A stretch of DNA of 64,000 nucleotides, taken from contig JAACJM010000004.1 of assembly GCA_013368315.1 (NCBI GenBank), positions 1,231,518 through 1,295,517 on the forward strand. The letters are read 5' to 3'. The notes under the pieces are model-generated. The model did not search any database. It was not told the DNA's origin and saw nothing but the letters and a program-made list of their open reading frames with translations. This DNA comes from Tetrapyrgos nigripes. Lineage: Eukaryota; Basidiomycota; Agaricomycetes; Agaricales; Campanellaceae. How positions within the stretch are numbered: the first letter of the stretch is position 1; each line of letters starts with the position of its first letter. Shown in pieces: positions 45,763 through 57,893 of this stretch. The position numbers and the translations under genes are program-made.

Positions 45763-46158
45763 TGAAGCAGCAAATATTCAGTGTAGGGTGACCAGTCAGT
45801 AGAGCTCACCAAATAGAGGGCTGAGTAGAAAGCTTGTAGAGCTTAGATACGAGTTGCTTGTAGAGCAGATAGAACTGGATATTGTTCTATAGTATCTACG
45901 ACTTTACAGAGAGCTTTTATACTAGATAAAGAGCATGTAATTACTAATATCTACATTGTCCATGGACATACCTAGAGACTAAGAGGATATTGCCATTGGC
46001 CATATTGTTATCTACAGAGATATCACTACATAGTAGAAGATAAGAGTAATGTCCGGAGAATGTCCTGGAGGACTAGCATACTTATAGTTACGTAGAAGTT
46101 TCATAATAACTTCATATAGAATCATAGTTACTATACATGGAAGGTATATATTTCAACA
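45763..46158 (-). repeat. 3' LTR of the copia element
   Basis: 396 bp. Compared with the other LTR I count two substitutions (for example GTAG/GCGT context near 45782 and CGTAG/CATAG near 46097) and four one-base indels, one in a T run of the GAGCTTTTATAC segment. Confidence 0.92.
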
Positions 46159-46170
46159 CTCCCCCTCGCT
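46159..46170 (-). other. Polypurine tract of the copia element
   Basis: Minus strand AGCGAGGGGGAG, immediately before TGTTGAAA of the 3' LTR; the expected second-strand primer. Confidence 0.8.
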
Positions 46171-46336
46171 TTAGATGCGGACTTAAGTGCAGCATTGTAA
46201 GCGCACATCAAGGATTAAATGATTCTTATATGAGCATAAACATAATGGAATGCGAATAGTATCCACTCTGAAAATCTTGATGATTGTTTCCAACCCATAA
46301 GTATATTTAAGAATCAAAGAATAGTCCTAACTCATT

Positions 46337-49300
46337 TCAGAATTTAAGAAACTTAATGTGCCCAAGATTCTTCGTTAGAAGATCTGCACGATTTTCGTTT
46401 CCAGGAGTAAAATAGAGTTGGATCTTTTTAGACTCCTGAATCAGTTCTCTTATAAAATGGTAACGAATATCAATATGCTTCGATCTTGATTCAGTGATAG
46501 GATTTTGACTAATAAAGATCGAGCCTTGATTGTCACCAACAATAGGAACATGATTCAATTCAAAACTGATTTCTTTTAATAGAGTTTTAATCCATAAAGC
46601 CTGTTTCGCACATTCACAAAGTGCCATGTACTTGGCTTCAGTGGAGGACAATGCAACAGTTTTTTGTTTTCGACTTGACCAGCAGATTGAGCCCTGTGCA
46701 AGCTCAAATATAAAGCCAGTCTGTGAATGACGATTATCTCTATCTTGTGCCCAATCACTATCACAAAAACCTATAAGACCACTAGATTTAGATCCATCAT
46801 AGATGAGTCTATAATGTTTTGTAGAAAGCAAATATCTAATGATGTACATAGCTTTCTTCAGATGGTCTGGTGAGGGATTTGCTGAGTATGTTGATAACTT
46901 GATAACAGCAAAAGCTATATCAGGTCAAGTACCAAGCATAAGATAAAGGATCGAGCCAATCACTTGTTGGAACAAAGTTCTAACTTTGGTATCAACATTT
47001 CCATTGTGTGCTAAAGGAATATATGACTGTGGCATAGGCGTCGTTGTGTGCTTCATATTCTCAGCACCAAAACGTTTGATGACTTTATTTAAATAGTCTT
47101 CTTGATCGAGAGTAAGAATACTCTTCTTTCGATCACATTGTATGCGCATGCCTAAAAATTCCTTTGCATCTCCGAGATCATGAGATTCCCATTTAGCCAT
47201 GAATTGATTCATCAATCTGTTTAATAATTTCAGATCTGAACCCATCCATAACGCATCGTCTACATATATGATGGCTATTATGGTTTTGTCATTCATACAG
47301 TAAATATATACGCCGGCATCTGAATGTAAGCGCTTAAAGCCTAAAGATTGCATATATTTTGTGCATTCAGTCCACCAGGCTAAGCTTGCTTGTTTCAGAC
47401 CATAAAGTGCCTTGCGTAACCTCCAAACCTTGCTTCTGTCCTGACTAACAAAGCCATCAGGCTGCGTCATATAGATTTCTTCGTCAAGAAGCCCATAGAG
47501 AAAAGCACTTTTGACGTCTAGTGCCTTGATCTCCCAATTCTCTATAGCAGCAATGGCAAGTAACAGTCTAACCGTTTCGAAGCGGACTACTGGACTGAAT
47601 ACATTGTTATAATCAATTCCTTCTGTCTGGGAAAAACCCTTTGCAACAAGTCGTGCACGTTTTGTTTTGTTTGATTTTATATTGAATACCCAACGACATC
47701 TGACTGGTTTACGACCTTTGGGAAGATCTACCAATTCAAAGACATTTCGTTTTTTCAATTGATCAATCTCATACTGACAAGCTTCTTCCCATTGCTTTTT
47801 AAGATCCTTTGGAGCGTTCCTGAAATCATTAGTTGATGTCCAGTGCTGCACGAAGGTCTTATTTTCCCAATAGTCTATCAGATCTTTTGTAACTTTATCT
47901 CTTTTATTTTTTGGATCTGGATCTCTATTGGTATCATGGTGATATGGATATTCATCCACTAAAGCAATAGGAGTATTGTGAATAAAAAGAGGTGTCGCAG
48001 AGGAACTTCCTTGTTTATTATCTACAAAAGCCTGCGATAAGAGATAATTTTGTAACCATACTCCCCCTTGTTGAACACGTTGTTCTAAAACATCTTGTTC
48101 AAGAAACTCCGCAATTTCTCCACTAGGTCCTGGTTCTGTTTCAGATTGATCTTCATTGTCACTCTCTTCTCTGACTTGAGAAGTCGATGGAGTTGGATCT
48201 GTTACAGTTTGCGAACCAGTAGCACGAGATTGAGAACGAGTTACTCTCGGAGTTACTCTAGTCCATCCACCTCGTGGTATGTCTCTACTGTGTTGCATGT
48301 TCGGATCTGTAATTCTCCAATTTGGTCTAGATTGACGATCTGAAGATCTAGTCTGATTTGGATTAGGTTCTCTATTTATAAATCTACCAGTAGTTAAATC
48401 GACGTTTCGTGGATTAACTGGTTGAGGACCTTGTACAGGTACAGGATCAGCAGGTACTTGAGCAGGTGGTTCTGGTGCAGGTGGTGGAGTTGGTTCATGA
48501 GATTGTGTAGATTCTGTTTCGGAGTCATTTGGATCAGAAGGTTGGTGTGCGCCAGGATTATGGTCTTCGGAAGTAGCATCCGAACCATTTCCATCATCAA
48601 TATCTTGATGATCACCATTACCTTCATCGGGTGGTGGACCCTGATCATCAAATTGATCTCGGAACAGGTCATCTAAATCGAGGGGTACTACAGGGTCAGG
48701 TGGGAGATTATTTGTACCCTGTTTGTGCAAACTGCGCATTAATTCAGAAGGTTGGACCGGTTTGGTGGATTTGTCGCTTTCTTCTGTTTCAGATGATAAG
48801 ACTCGTGGAAACCATTTCTCAATGAAGAGTGCTTGTGGACTAACAAAGAGTGAATTGTCACGTCTCATGAATAACCAGGCTTTAGAACCTTTTTCGTAAC
48901 CAACAAAGATCATTAATTCTGATTTCGGGGAGAGTTTATTTACTCTTTTCTTTTCTGGGATGAATACATATGCAGCGCATCCCCAAGAACGGAAGTAAGA
49001 TACATCTGGTTTCTTTTTGTACCACAATTCAAAAGGAGTCTTCCATTTGAGTCGTTTTGTTGGTGTGCGACATGCTACAAAAGTAGCTGTGGCAAGAGAA
49101 AATTCCCACCAAGAAGGAGGTCCATTTGCATGATGGCGCATGGCTTCTGACTTCACATTGAGTGTTCTAATTATTCTCTCGGCACGACCATTTTGTTGAT
49201 GTATGTATGGGGCTGACATTTGTCTTATAATGCCTTTTTCAGCAAGGAAGTTGTCAAAATCTTCGTTCATAAACTCTGTTCCCAAATCTGATCGTAAAGT

Positions 49301-50444
49301 CTTTAGTTTTTTGCCAGTAGACTGTTCTGCCCAGGCAACGTACATTTTAAAAGACTTAAAGACATCAGATTTCCTTACTAAAAGGAAGGTTACAGGGAAA
49401 GAACTAAAGTCATCAAGAAAGACAACGAAATACTCGTACTTGTGATATGATATAGATGGTTGTTGTTTCACATCTGTATGCACAAGTTCTAATACTTCTG
49501 TAGCTCGCTTTTCTGACAAAGGATAAGATTTCGATGGAGTCTTGCCTAGGGCACAACCTCGACATACACTATGTTTAGGTACTTTAAAAGGTTTCAAGCC
49601 TTTAGTATTCTTTAATGATATGACTTTCCACTGCCTTTCCAGCATGTCCATAGCGTTTATGCACGATGTCATAATCAGTAGGAGTAGATGATAGATTTGC
49701 TGACTCAGGAATGATTATCTTCGATTTGAGCCAATGCAAATTGTCTTTCCAATGCATTGGTAATAATGTCATCAGAAGACTTTGATCTACTTCTTTCTGA
49801 AACTCGGACTTGCCATCTCGTGAGATTTCATAGTATCCTTCACGAAGAATACATCCTCGAGACAACAAACGATGTGTGCAAGTTGGTTGATAAAACACTG
49901 GGTATAGTTTTATAGTATGTTTGACTCCTTCTTCATTGATGTGTTCAATAAACACAGTTCCAATACCTTCAAGGTAAGTTTCAGATCTTTTATCAGCAAT
50001 CTGAAGTGGAATTGGATTGGGTAACTTATGGTACTGAGCAAAATCCATTAAATTGTTTGTAATATGAGTCGATGCACCAGAATCTGAAACCCAATAGGTT
50101 ATTTCATCAGTGATCTTACTCTTACAAATACTATTCAACGGATACTTTTCACATGTTGAGCAATGTGCGCGAGCAACAAAACTTTGTTCACAAATAAATA
50201 CAGGCACATCATTTGTAATAATAGTACAATTGTCTATAGCCGCTAGGGCTGTATGAGATTCACAATAGTCCGACGACATTGAGATCTGAGGCAATTGTAT
50301 GAGTGCACTATTTTTATTAGAGGTGTGAAATACTTGCCAGAAAGCCATAGTTTTCGTCTCCATCAATATAAATTTCCACATCTGATTCTGAACCAAGACT
50401 GACACCATCATCATCAGCAAGATATCCAGACGAAATGGAAACAT
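46337..50444 (-). pseudogene. copia pol (protease, integrase, RT, RNase H), disrupted
   Basis: Protease active site WVSDSGAST near 50095. GAG-pre-integrase HKRYGHAGKAVES...CRGCALGKTP is split by a one-base break near 49625. Integrase has LVHTDV, VVFLDDFSSFPV, LRSDLGTEFM and QQNGRAERIIRTL (D,D,E all present). Reverse transcriptase has WVFNIKSN, KALDVKSAFLYGLLDEEIYM and IIYVDDALWMGS (YVDD). A TGA at 46925-46927 sits where CGA would read MLGTRPDIAFAV. The RNase H part (SDWAQDRDNRHSQTGFIF) has STEAKYMAL instead of STEAEYMAL: the catalytic Glu is Lys (codon at 46631-46633). Confidence 0.9.
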
Positions 50445-51489
50445 TTATCGCATCTGCCAGAGATGAGGGACCAGCTTCTTCTTCTAAAGGTGCATCATAG
50501 CGAGGTTTCTTCGAAGTGTTTCCAGATTCATCAGGTTCTCTTTTCATATTCTCGAGGATTGGATCTGTGAACATGTGAGACATTCTGTCTTGCCACATTT
50601 TGAATGCAACACTCGGAGGAATATATTTAAAGGAACTTTCTTCGCTATGATCCGAAGATGTAGAATCTGATGATTCAGAAGAAGACGAACCTCGAACAGC
50701 CTTTCGCTTTCTACTTGAAGACGACGATGACGCTTTAGTATGATTAAAAGGTAGAGTGCGAATGAAATCGGGATATAGTGATGTATCATGAAATTGAGTG
50801 TTAATTGTAACACCATTTGTGCGCATAACAGATTGAGCAGGAGTAGGCCAGTAAGCTCTCTCAGTCAAGGAAGGAGGCTTTGAAGGGACTGGCTCACGTT
50901 TTTTAAACTGCTGTGGAATCCATTTATGGTTGCGCATATCAGCCAAAGCTTTATTCATGATATAACGGCAAAAATACTCGACCTCTTCCTCGATTTGTTT
51001 CTGAATGGGACGGATAGTTTCTTCATGATCAAACCATTGGTTTGTCATGTTTTCGTCACCATTGAGATCCTCTTTTGCTCGAAGATAAGGTTCTGTATGA
51101 GTGCCATCAGAATTGTATGTGTAATCCCAAATTTCGGCTAGCTTACGGGTCATTTGATGACGAGCTTCTACTCTAAGAAAGCTTTCAAAATCAACTGTCT
51201 CCTGTGCGAGTTCATTGATCATGAGTCTCTCATAATGAGTAAGAATGAAGTAACCCGAAATCGTTTGCGGTCTGACCTGTTTAGCTAAATTCCGCTTTAC
51301 TCTTTCCTTTAAAGAAGAATCATTGTTTTCGTCTATAAAACAATCTGATCGAACAATCAGAAAGTTATGATAGGGAAGAAGTTCATAAATGGGTTGCTCA
51401 CATGTCTCTGGTAGATCATCAGTGTCACTGATTTCGATAGGATCTAATGTGGCATTTATAAAAGGATTTGCCATAAAAGCGGTCACCAT
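50317..51489 (-). CDS. Unusual module between copia gag and protease
   Basis: An open frame of 390 codons in phase with gag, with no domain I recognise. It contains a helical region (LTHYERLMINELAQETVDFE, EEEVEYFCRYIMNKALADMR), a Ser-rich stretch with a basic cluster (SSSSSRKRKAVRGSSSSESS) and an acidic end (DDDGVSLGSESDVEIYIDGD). Most copia elements go from gag and a CCHC knuckle straight to protease, so this is an addition. It could be a nucleic-acid-binding substitute for the knuckle, or a captured host sequence; neither is shown. Confidence 0.6.
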   Translation of the reverse strand: MVTAFMANPFINATLDPIEISDTDDLPETCEQPIYELLPYHNFLIVRSDCFIDENNDSSLKERVKRNLAKQVRPQTISGYFILTHYERLMINELAQETVDFESFLRVEARHQMTRKLAEIWDYTYNSDGTHTEPYLRAKEDLNGDENMTNQWFDHEETIRPIQKQIEEEVEYFCRYIMNKALADMRNHKWIPQQFKKREPVPSKPPSLTERAYWPTPAQSVMRTNGVTINTQFHDTSLYPDFIRTLPFNHTKASSSSSSRKRKAVRGSSSSESSDSTSSDHSEESSFKYIPPSVAFKMWQDRMSHMFTDPILENMKREPDESGNTSKKPRYDAPLEEEAGPSSLADAINVSISSGYLADDDGVSLGSESDVEIYIDGDENYGFLASISHL

Positions 51490-52624
51490 TAAAGGAGCAT
51501 CATCATCAGAATCTGAATCAGCTTCGACTTCTGGATTAGCTAAATTAGCAGCACCTTTTTTGGAACCCTTCTTCTTCTTACTGCGACGAGTTTTCTTCTT
51601 CTTATCTCCCCCTTGATTCGCATCACCTGTTGTAACAGTTTTAGAAGGTTCCTGAGGTTTGGGTTGTTTACCCTTACCCTTGTCTTGGTTCTTCTGTTTA
51701 GAAGATCCAGCCTTCTGGTTGTTCCAATTGGGTGCAGAATCAAACTTTCATCTATCTCCAGTAATGCGGGTAAGAAGAGATGATTCAGAAGATTGACCAG
51801 TCCGTCGTTTGTACTCGACGAGAATCAGTCCTTCCACATGTGCCATAGTCAGGTTCTTTGGTTCGATAGTGGCAAGTGTGAATTGAGCATAGTTTCCCCA
51901 GGATTGCAGAATGCGATCCATCAAGAAAAGAGCTCTAAACTTGTCATCGACTGTGAATCCATAGGCTTTAAGACGTGTGAGAACTGCTCCCAGAGATGTG
52001 ATCTGGTTTGCAGGATCTTTCTTCTCATCAAGCATCCAAGACATGAACTCTTTGAAGTCTAAGAACCATGACGTTGGGCCAGGAGAACTGTATTTCTTGT
52101 CTATTTTATCCCAAAGCATTTTTGCAGTATAATCTCCTTTTGCTTTGGCACAAGGGTCTTCTTCTATTTCATCTCTAGTGAACTCTCTCATTTCCAAACC
52201 CACATCATTTGGAAGATAGGAGGAAATAAAACCCAAAGCCTGTTCATCTTTGTCATCCAAGAACTATGAAGCTTATAAGTTTCAACTAATTCCCGATCAT
52301 GTTTATTAACCAAAATTTGATATTGATCCCATTCATGAGCGAAGGTGTCAACGATTTGGTTATAAGACGATTGTTCGGATTCAGTTAAAGCATTAAAAAC
52401 TTCATTAGAAACTAGTACAAATCCTTCAGGAAGAGAAGGTGCATTACCTGTTTCGGTGGGACTTGTGTTCACATAACGCTTCTGGGTACCTGAAGCAACC
52501 CTGCTAAGCCCTTTGGCTTCAAGGAGGCGGGTGATAGCATAGTTCCAAAACTCATAATTGTAGTATTGAGGATGGGAACGTTGAAGATGCTTTCAGTGTT
52601 GTTGATAGCGTTGTTGGAAGACAT
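51490..52624 (-). pseudogene. copia gag, frameshifted twice with one in-frame TGA
   Basis: Begins at ATG 52624 (MSSNNAINNTESIFNVPILN). One missing base near 52555 is needed to continue into NYEFWNYAITRLLEAKGLSR, and another near 52258 to join VETYKLHS to LDDKDEQALGFISSYLPNDV. The conserved UBN2-type gag part follows (AKMLWDKIDKKYSSPGPTSW, ITSLGAVLTRLKAYG, FRALFLMDRILQSW). A TGA at 51748-51750 stands where TGG would read RITGDRWKFDSAP. Downstream is a strongly basic stretch (KKKKTRRSKKKGSKKG) and no CCHC zinc knuckle. The matrix/capsid function is expected for the family; this copy cannot make it intact as read. Confidence 0.8.
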
Positions 52625-53452
52625 ATTGATCTATGAAGCATCAATCAGTAAAGATGTGCATTCAATAGGTCATAAGTACCAAGGAACATCGAAGGGTCTA
52701 ATACAACCACAGTGTATTGGATGATCGCAATATTCCTTCTCCTTTCTGAGCAAACGCCCAGACAAGGAATGTACATAATACATTTGCATTAATCAACTAT
52801 ATGCCAGTAGAAAACCGTTCGTCGGTACGTGCACATAATGGAATCCTATATTAACTCCTTCATCAGTGCTTCTCAATCAATTTCACACTGTCAGAGACCA
52901 TACTCTTGACAGAGAGCACATGATTACTCTAGAAGTCGCAATATTGACCATAGTGGCACAGTACTTCCTAATGGGTGTAGAGATGCCTTAAAGCATATAG
53001 GGGAGCACTATCTAACTACTGTTTTTCTATAGATCTAGATCGGCGACTTTTATAAACGCCCCTGGCTCATCCGAATGACTACGGAGTTTTGCCTGAGTGC
53101 GAAAAACAGTCCCACACTAAAGTGGAGGCTGCAAAGCGTGCAGTCACTCTGCATACAACTATCTGTAGATCCATAGGGTTCCACCAATAACTGTTACAGG
53201 TATAAAGTGACTTATCTAGATCTATAACTAAACCAGCAAAGAGTGCTAATGCGACTCTAAACTGAACCCAGGTTATATATTTTTACCGGGCAATATAGAT
53301 GAAGAAGGAGATAAAGCGAAACATTGATCCACCAACTGCACAACATCGAGTCCGACAGCTTACTCGGTGATGAGCTCGCCGTTGACCTCGACAATGCGAT
53401 CCATCTTGACAACGGTAGTTGTATGGGATAAGACCAGCATCGATGGCCCTCG
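52625..53452 (-). other. Untranslated leader of the copia element
   Basis: About 830 bp between the primer-binding site and the gag ATG, with no long open frame. Expected to contain packaging and dimerisation signals, none of which I can identify. Confidence 0.5.
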
Positions 53453-53464
53453 GGGCCCATAACC
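53453..53464 (-). other. Primer-binding site, half initiator-tRNA type
   Basis: On the minus strand it reads GGTTATGGGCCC, three bases after the 5' LTR. This pairs with the anticodon arm of initiator tRNA-Met (GGGCUCAUAACC) with one G-U pair, not with the 3' CCA end. Drosophila copia and yeast Ty5 are primed in this way by a tRNA cut in the anticodon loop. Confidence 0.7.
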
Positions 53465-53467
53465 TAA

Positions 53468-53867
53468 TGAAAGCAGCAAATATTCAGCGTTAGGGTGACC
53501 AGTCAGTAGAGCTCACCAAATAGAGGGCTGAGTAGAAAGCTTGTAGAGCTTAGATACGAGTTGCTTGTAGAGCAGATAGAACTGGATATTGTTCTATAGT
53601 ATCTACGACTTTACAGAGAGCTTTTTATACTAGATAAAGAGCATGTAATTACTAATATCTACATTGTCCATGGACATACCTAGAGACTAAGAGGATATTG
53701 CCATTGGCCATATTGTTATCTACAGAGATATCACTACATAGTAGAAGATAAGAGTAATGTCCGGAGAATGTCCTGGAGGACTAGCATACTTATAGTTACA
53801 TAGAAGTTTCATAATAACTTCCATATAGAATCATAGTTACTATACATGGAAGGTATATATTTCAACA
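53468..53867 (-). repeat. 5' LTR of the copia element
   Basis: 400 bp, upstream LTR in the sense of transcription. Ends in TCA three bases before the primer-binding site. Confidence 0.92.
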
Positions 53868-54526
53868 ACCATCTACGTCTATACTTTCTCGGCCTGGAGC
53901 CCTACTCATTCCTTGTGAGTATGGTTGTTTTCTTCTAGCATCTCCCGTTTCTGACATAATTACGTCAGTACATCTCACTGGTCACTCCATATGACTGAAT
54001 GCCTTCTTCTATCGTCTAGTGTGGTCAATACCCACCTGAAATCGATGACTTCTTAAACTGTACGCGTCATTTCGTCTTCTTCGTCCATTTTCACCTGTAA
54101 CTCACGTGGTCTCCCTGACTATGCACTCTCCACTCACCTTACCCTTGTCCAACCCTCTCTCGACCTCACCTCTCTCTTAGCTCACTTGACATTATTTCAC
54201 ACAGCCCAGCCAACTCAAATTTGGCACCAACCGCACTTTCACCATTCCTTCGTAAGACGGGAAACAAGGCGGTACTTTCCCCGGACCTCTGCGAGACGGG
54301 TTATCCTAGAAATGTCTCGCGACTTTCAAAGTCCCAAATTTGCCTGCTTGTCCTGAAGAAGGTGTACATGTGCTAGGGATGGGTACCTAATGGGCATGTC
54401 TTGTATGTCTTATATCTTCAGATTTCTGTCTTGTCGTCCTTTTCTTTACTTCGCTCATTCCCCGCTCTGCTGTTCTCCATTTCTCTTTTTCATCCATTCT
54501 TGCCGTCTCTTCTCTCCTTCAATGAC
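53868..54526. other. Right flank of the copia element, no gene seen
   Basis: Low-complexity, pyrimidine-rich towards 54,526, which resembles a basidiomycete 5' leader. Nothing else recognised. Confidence 0.35.
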
Positions 54527-54835
54527 ATGATACTCATTCCAAGCTCTACAGCTGCGGCGAACTCAACACGTATACCCTACAAACGGCGTGTCACCGGAAC
54601 ACCCAGCTCTGCACCTCTCGCTTCAGCCAAATCTGCTACTTGGTGTGAAGGATCCTTAGGCAACTCCGATGTTAACGTCAACTTCAACACCGAGAATGGG
54701 AATACTAACGCCAACGGAAATGAAAACATAGGGAATGGCCAAGGAACCCCCAACCCACCTTGCAGTCCGTCGTATAGGAGAAAAAGTTGGGATTTTTGGA
54801 TGGTGAGTGTCTCTCAGTGCGCTGTGTTGCGTTGA
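54527..54835 (+). CDS. Possible exon of an Asn/Ser-rich hypothetical protein
   Basis: A pyrimidine-rich tract precedes ATG 54527, and the frame reads MILIPSSTAAANSTRIPYKR followed by an Asn-rich segment (NTENGNTNANGNENIGNGQG) and PSYRRKSWDFWM. A GTGAGT donor-like site follows at 54802 and a CAG acceptor at about 54876, after which a Ser-rich frame (SKPSPEPPRL) is open to about 55000, but the phases do not join cleanly. No family recognised. It could be a degenerate gene or chance open frame. Confidence 0.25.
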   Translation: MILIPSSTAAANSTRIPYKRRVTGTPSSAPLASAKSATWCEGSLGNSDVNVNFNTENGNTNANGNENIGNGQGTPNPPCSPSYRRKSWDFWMVSVSQCAVLR

Positions 54836-57800
54836 GTGTATGGAACAGCTGACTGATTTTCGTTATATGCTTCAGCGCACAAACTGACATATTCCTCTCC
54901 AAACCCTCCCCTGAGCCTCCTAGGCTGACTATGACGACTGTTAGAGCTTCGTCCAGTGCTACTTCACCCTCTTCGGCTTCATCTACACAGACGGATTGAA
55001 ATTGGACACCGGCTCCGGGATTCCAATGAAGGCCTCTGGGTTGCTTTGCTCCGTCTCCATCCTATGATCGTCACGTCAGGGTATGTTGTATTTGGCCTTT
55101 TCCTGGTGTCTCTTTCTTACTAATTTATGCAACTCCGTTCTTTTCTTTGAAGCAGATTCTGAAGACATCCCTTTCCAATGACTTCTAATGTTCTTCGTTG
55201 CGAGAATGGATGCTTGGTGGAAACTGTTTCGAATAACATACCAAAATTGACTTGTACGTGACTCCTTGCTCTTTTATTACATTCTCAATAACGATGCAAC
55301 CTATGCAGACAGGTCTATCTGCTCTGACTTGGACCATGGCTCGGCATTGTTGTAGGTCGTCGTCCCTGTCGTAGTGGAAGATGGGATACGTGTGCTGGAC
55401 GTGGAGCCTTTAGGTTGACGCCCGATGGTCAAGGGTGCTCCCATCATTTTACAGAGGTACACCTTCATCTTCGAAGTATTTTGATCGCATTATTGACCCT
55501 CCCCGCCCCTTTTGTATCCCCTTCTGTATTCCCTACATGTACCTGTACCAGCGTCAAGCTCAACCCTCGGTCGTCGCCGCCCAGACTTGCCATGTCACCA
55601 CCAACAACTTTTGATGACCTTTTCTGCAAGACCTTTTCCGGACTTTTTGGTACTTTGCAGTGGGCCTCGCAACCGGCGAGGACTTTTGTGTACTTTTGCG
55701 AGCTTGTCTACCAGTAGACCGAAAGCCTAGAGTGTATGTAGTACTACATGTACAGCAGGTAGCGCGTCACCCAATGTAAATCATGAAGAGAACGACACTG
55801 CTCTCCCCATCTTGTCCATAGTGTTGACAGTGAGCATGCATGTTGTGTGCCGAGCGCTGAGCACTTCAAGGCGGGGGAACGGCTGAAGGAATTCGAACGA
55901 CGGATTTTTCAAACGAGTTCTGTTCAAACTCCGACACATTGTGACGTGTACTATATATACAGTCGTCCATCAAGCCACTTACATCATCATCTACGTTTCC
56001 TTGTCGACGTCCTCAACATTGTCAACGTTGCCCTCAAGATTGCCCTCAACTCCCTCAACCGACGCTGCCCATCAAAGCCGCCAACGTTCTTTCCATTGTC
56101 CTCTATGTTTTCTCTGTCTTCGTCAGCCTCTCAGTGCTGTTAACTCCACATCAACGCTCTACTTCTCAGCAACGCTCAGAAAGTCAAGCCCTCCTCAAAT
56201 CTCAATTTCGTTGATGGCCCCAATTTTTCCCTATGTGCATCAGGCCCACAGAGACATACTACATGGTGGTTTTGCCAGATGGGAAAGGAAGCACGTTGAG
56301 ATGTTGGCAAGGAAAAAATGTTTGCACAAGGTAAATGCATTTTTTCCCCTACCAAGTTGCTTTTTCATACGATGATTTCCAACAGGGCTTACCACGGGAA
56401 GCACAAACTTGAGATAGCTAGCATAGCGCAATTGGTTTGTGGTAAGTTATGCTCCATCTGTGCTCAAGAAGTCGTTCTCATTCTTTTGACAGGACCATGC
56501 TGTCTGACCGTTGAAGAAGCGTAGATGCATTGGTGGGCTGGTTGTAGTGCCGCGGAAGCTACCAGGATATATGTATATAGAACTTTTTCCAACCTTTTGT
56601 TCATGTACTTATTTGAACTTTTTCGAACTTGTAAAAGTAATGGGACCTGGCTTTTAAAAGTCCGGAAGGCCCGGCGAAAAGTGCCTGAAAGTTCGGGAAA
56701 AGTTCGAAAAGGCGAAATGCCTTTTTCAAGGGGGACCCGGGATTGCGGACCGGCACACTCCGGTGGTCGGTCGGCAGTCTCAGGTCACTAAAAAATTTTG
56801 GAACCCTATGTTTTGCGCGACATTTGAGCCACTTAAAATGTCTTAGTTGCCAACAGAGGCATCCACATCTTGCAGGCGGCTCGGTTTTGGTCACAAATCC
56901 AAGGAAACCTTCAATTTGGCTTGGTCTAGACTGTTTTAAGGCTGGTCGAGGTTTGCTATAGTGTATTAAATTTCAGTGGCTAAGCACTTTCATGCTCTTG
57001 CCGCTGTACTTACTGTCCTTACTGTAACTTACTATGTGCCAAAGTGACGCAGAACTACGATAATTTTCATGTACTGTACTTCAAATTGGTTGAGCACAGT
57101 GAATAGATGTTCTTAAAATGTTTAAGTATACCTACCAATCATCCGCGGATGAAGGTAGCTCATCCAAACAGCATCTCATCCGCTAGGAACTAGCCAAATT
57201 TGGTAAGTCGGTGATTAGTCAGTGAGAATAACCTTCCAAATATGGTAAGTACAGTCGGTCGGTCGCAGCCTGGAGGTCGTTAAAAAATTTTTCAACATTG
57301 TGTAATGTTACAAAATTTTCGGTCCCCCTTGGCCTTTTTGCTGATGTTCGATATCCACAAATGGGAAAGCTCTGTCGGTGACTTGGGCTTAGCTTCAAGG
57401 AGAAGGAGCTGTGTCATTGTTCGATCTGGCTCATGAGTCCTGAGAGGGAAGACCGCCAGACAAATGCCATGGACGTGTCGGAGCAGAGCAGGAGCAGCGA
57501 ATACGATTGCAGGTGATGCTCGGACAGTCACCACGTTATACTATCTAAAAGTGGGGAAGTCAGGCTTCGATGCACCGGGTGTGGATCCTCGGAAGGTTTA
57601 GACGCTATGCAGAGGGAGAGGGCAATAAGGACTGCGCCAATAGGGGTTAAACGTTAAACTGTTGTGGTTGTGGCAGTGTAGAGCTTTCAAAGGTGTTGAT
57701 AAACATGTACAAATACCTTCCGACAATAATCTCGTCTTTGTGTTAAAGGCGCGCTCATAGTCTCTTTGCAACATGACAAGAGGAGAGCAATTTCTATATT

Positions 57801-57893
57801 GCATATACATTGACATATACTTCACAAGACGCGGCCGTGATACACCTTCACCACACTGAAACCATTCATCCTATTGCCAGCCTTGCCTTCTCC
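54836..57893. other. 3-kb gene-poor region without supported features
   Basis: Open frames are short and show no domain. Two loosely similar blocks, each GGTCGGTCG followed about 25 bp later by TAAAAAATTTT, occur near 56765 and 57255 and may be remnants of an old repeat. Confidence 0.35.

Larger units (their letters stand above)
45763..53867 (-). mobile_element. Ty1/copia LTR retrotransposon, 8.1 kb, near-identical LTRs but disrupted coding region
   Basis: Bounded by two direct repeats of 396 and 400 bp, both starting TGTTGAAATATATACC and ending TCA on the minus strand. Domain order on the minus strand is gag, protease, integrase, reverse transcriptase, RNase H, which defines copia. A tRNA primer site and a polypurine tract flank the internal region at the expected places. 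Coding is split over frames: single-base breaks near 52555 and 52258 in gag, near 50336 at gag/protease, near 49625 before integrase, and in-frame TGA at 51748-51750 and 46925-46927. I find no 5-bp target duplication (ATTAA on one side, ACCAT on the other). The element is longer than usual for copia because of an extra module between gag and protease and a leader of about 840 bp. Confidence 0.93.

Noticed and set aside
45758..53872. Target duplication for the copia element
   Set aside because: Flanking pentamers ATTAA and ACCAT do not match; shifting the boundary by the shared TAA did not help.
56765..57300. Inverted or direct repeats around GGTCGGTCG and TAAAAAATTTT
   Set aside because: Similarity is short and interrupted; not enough to define an element.
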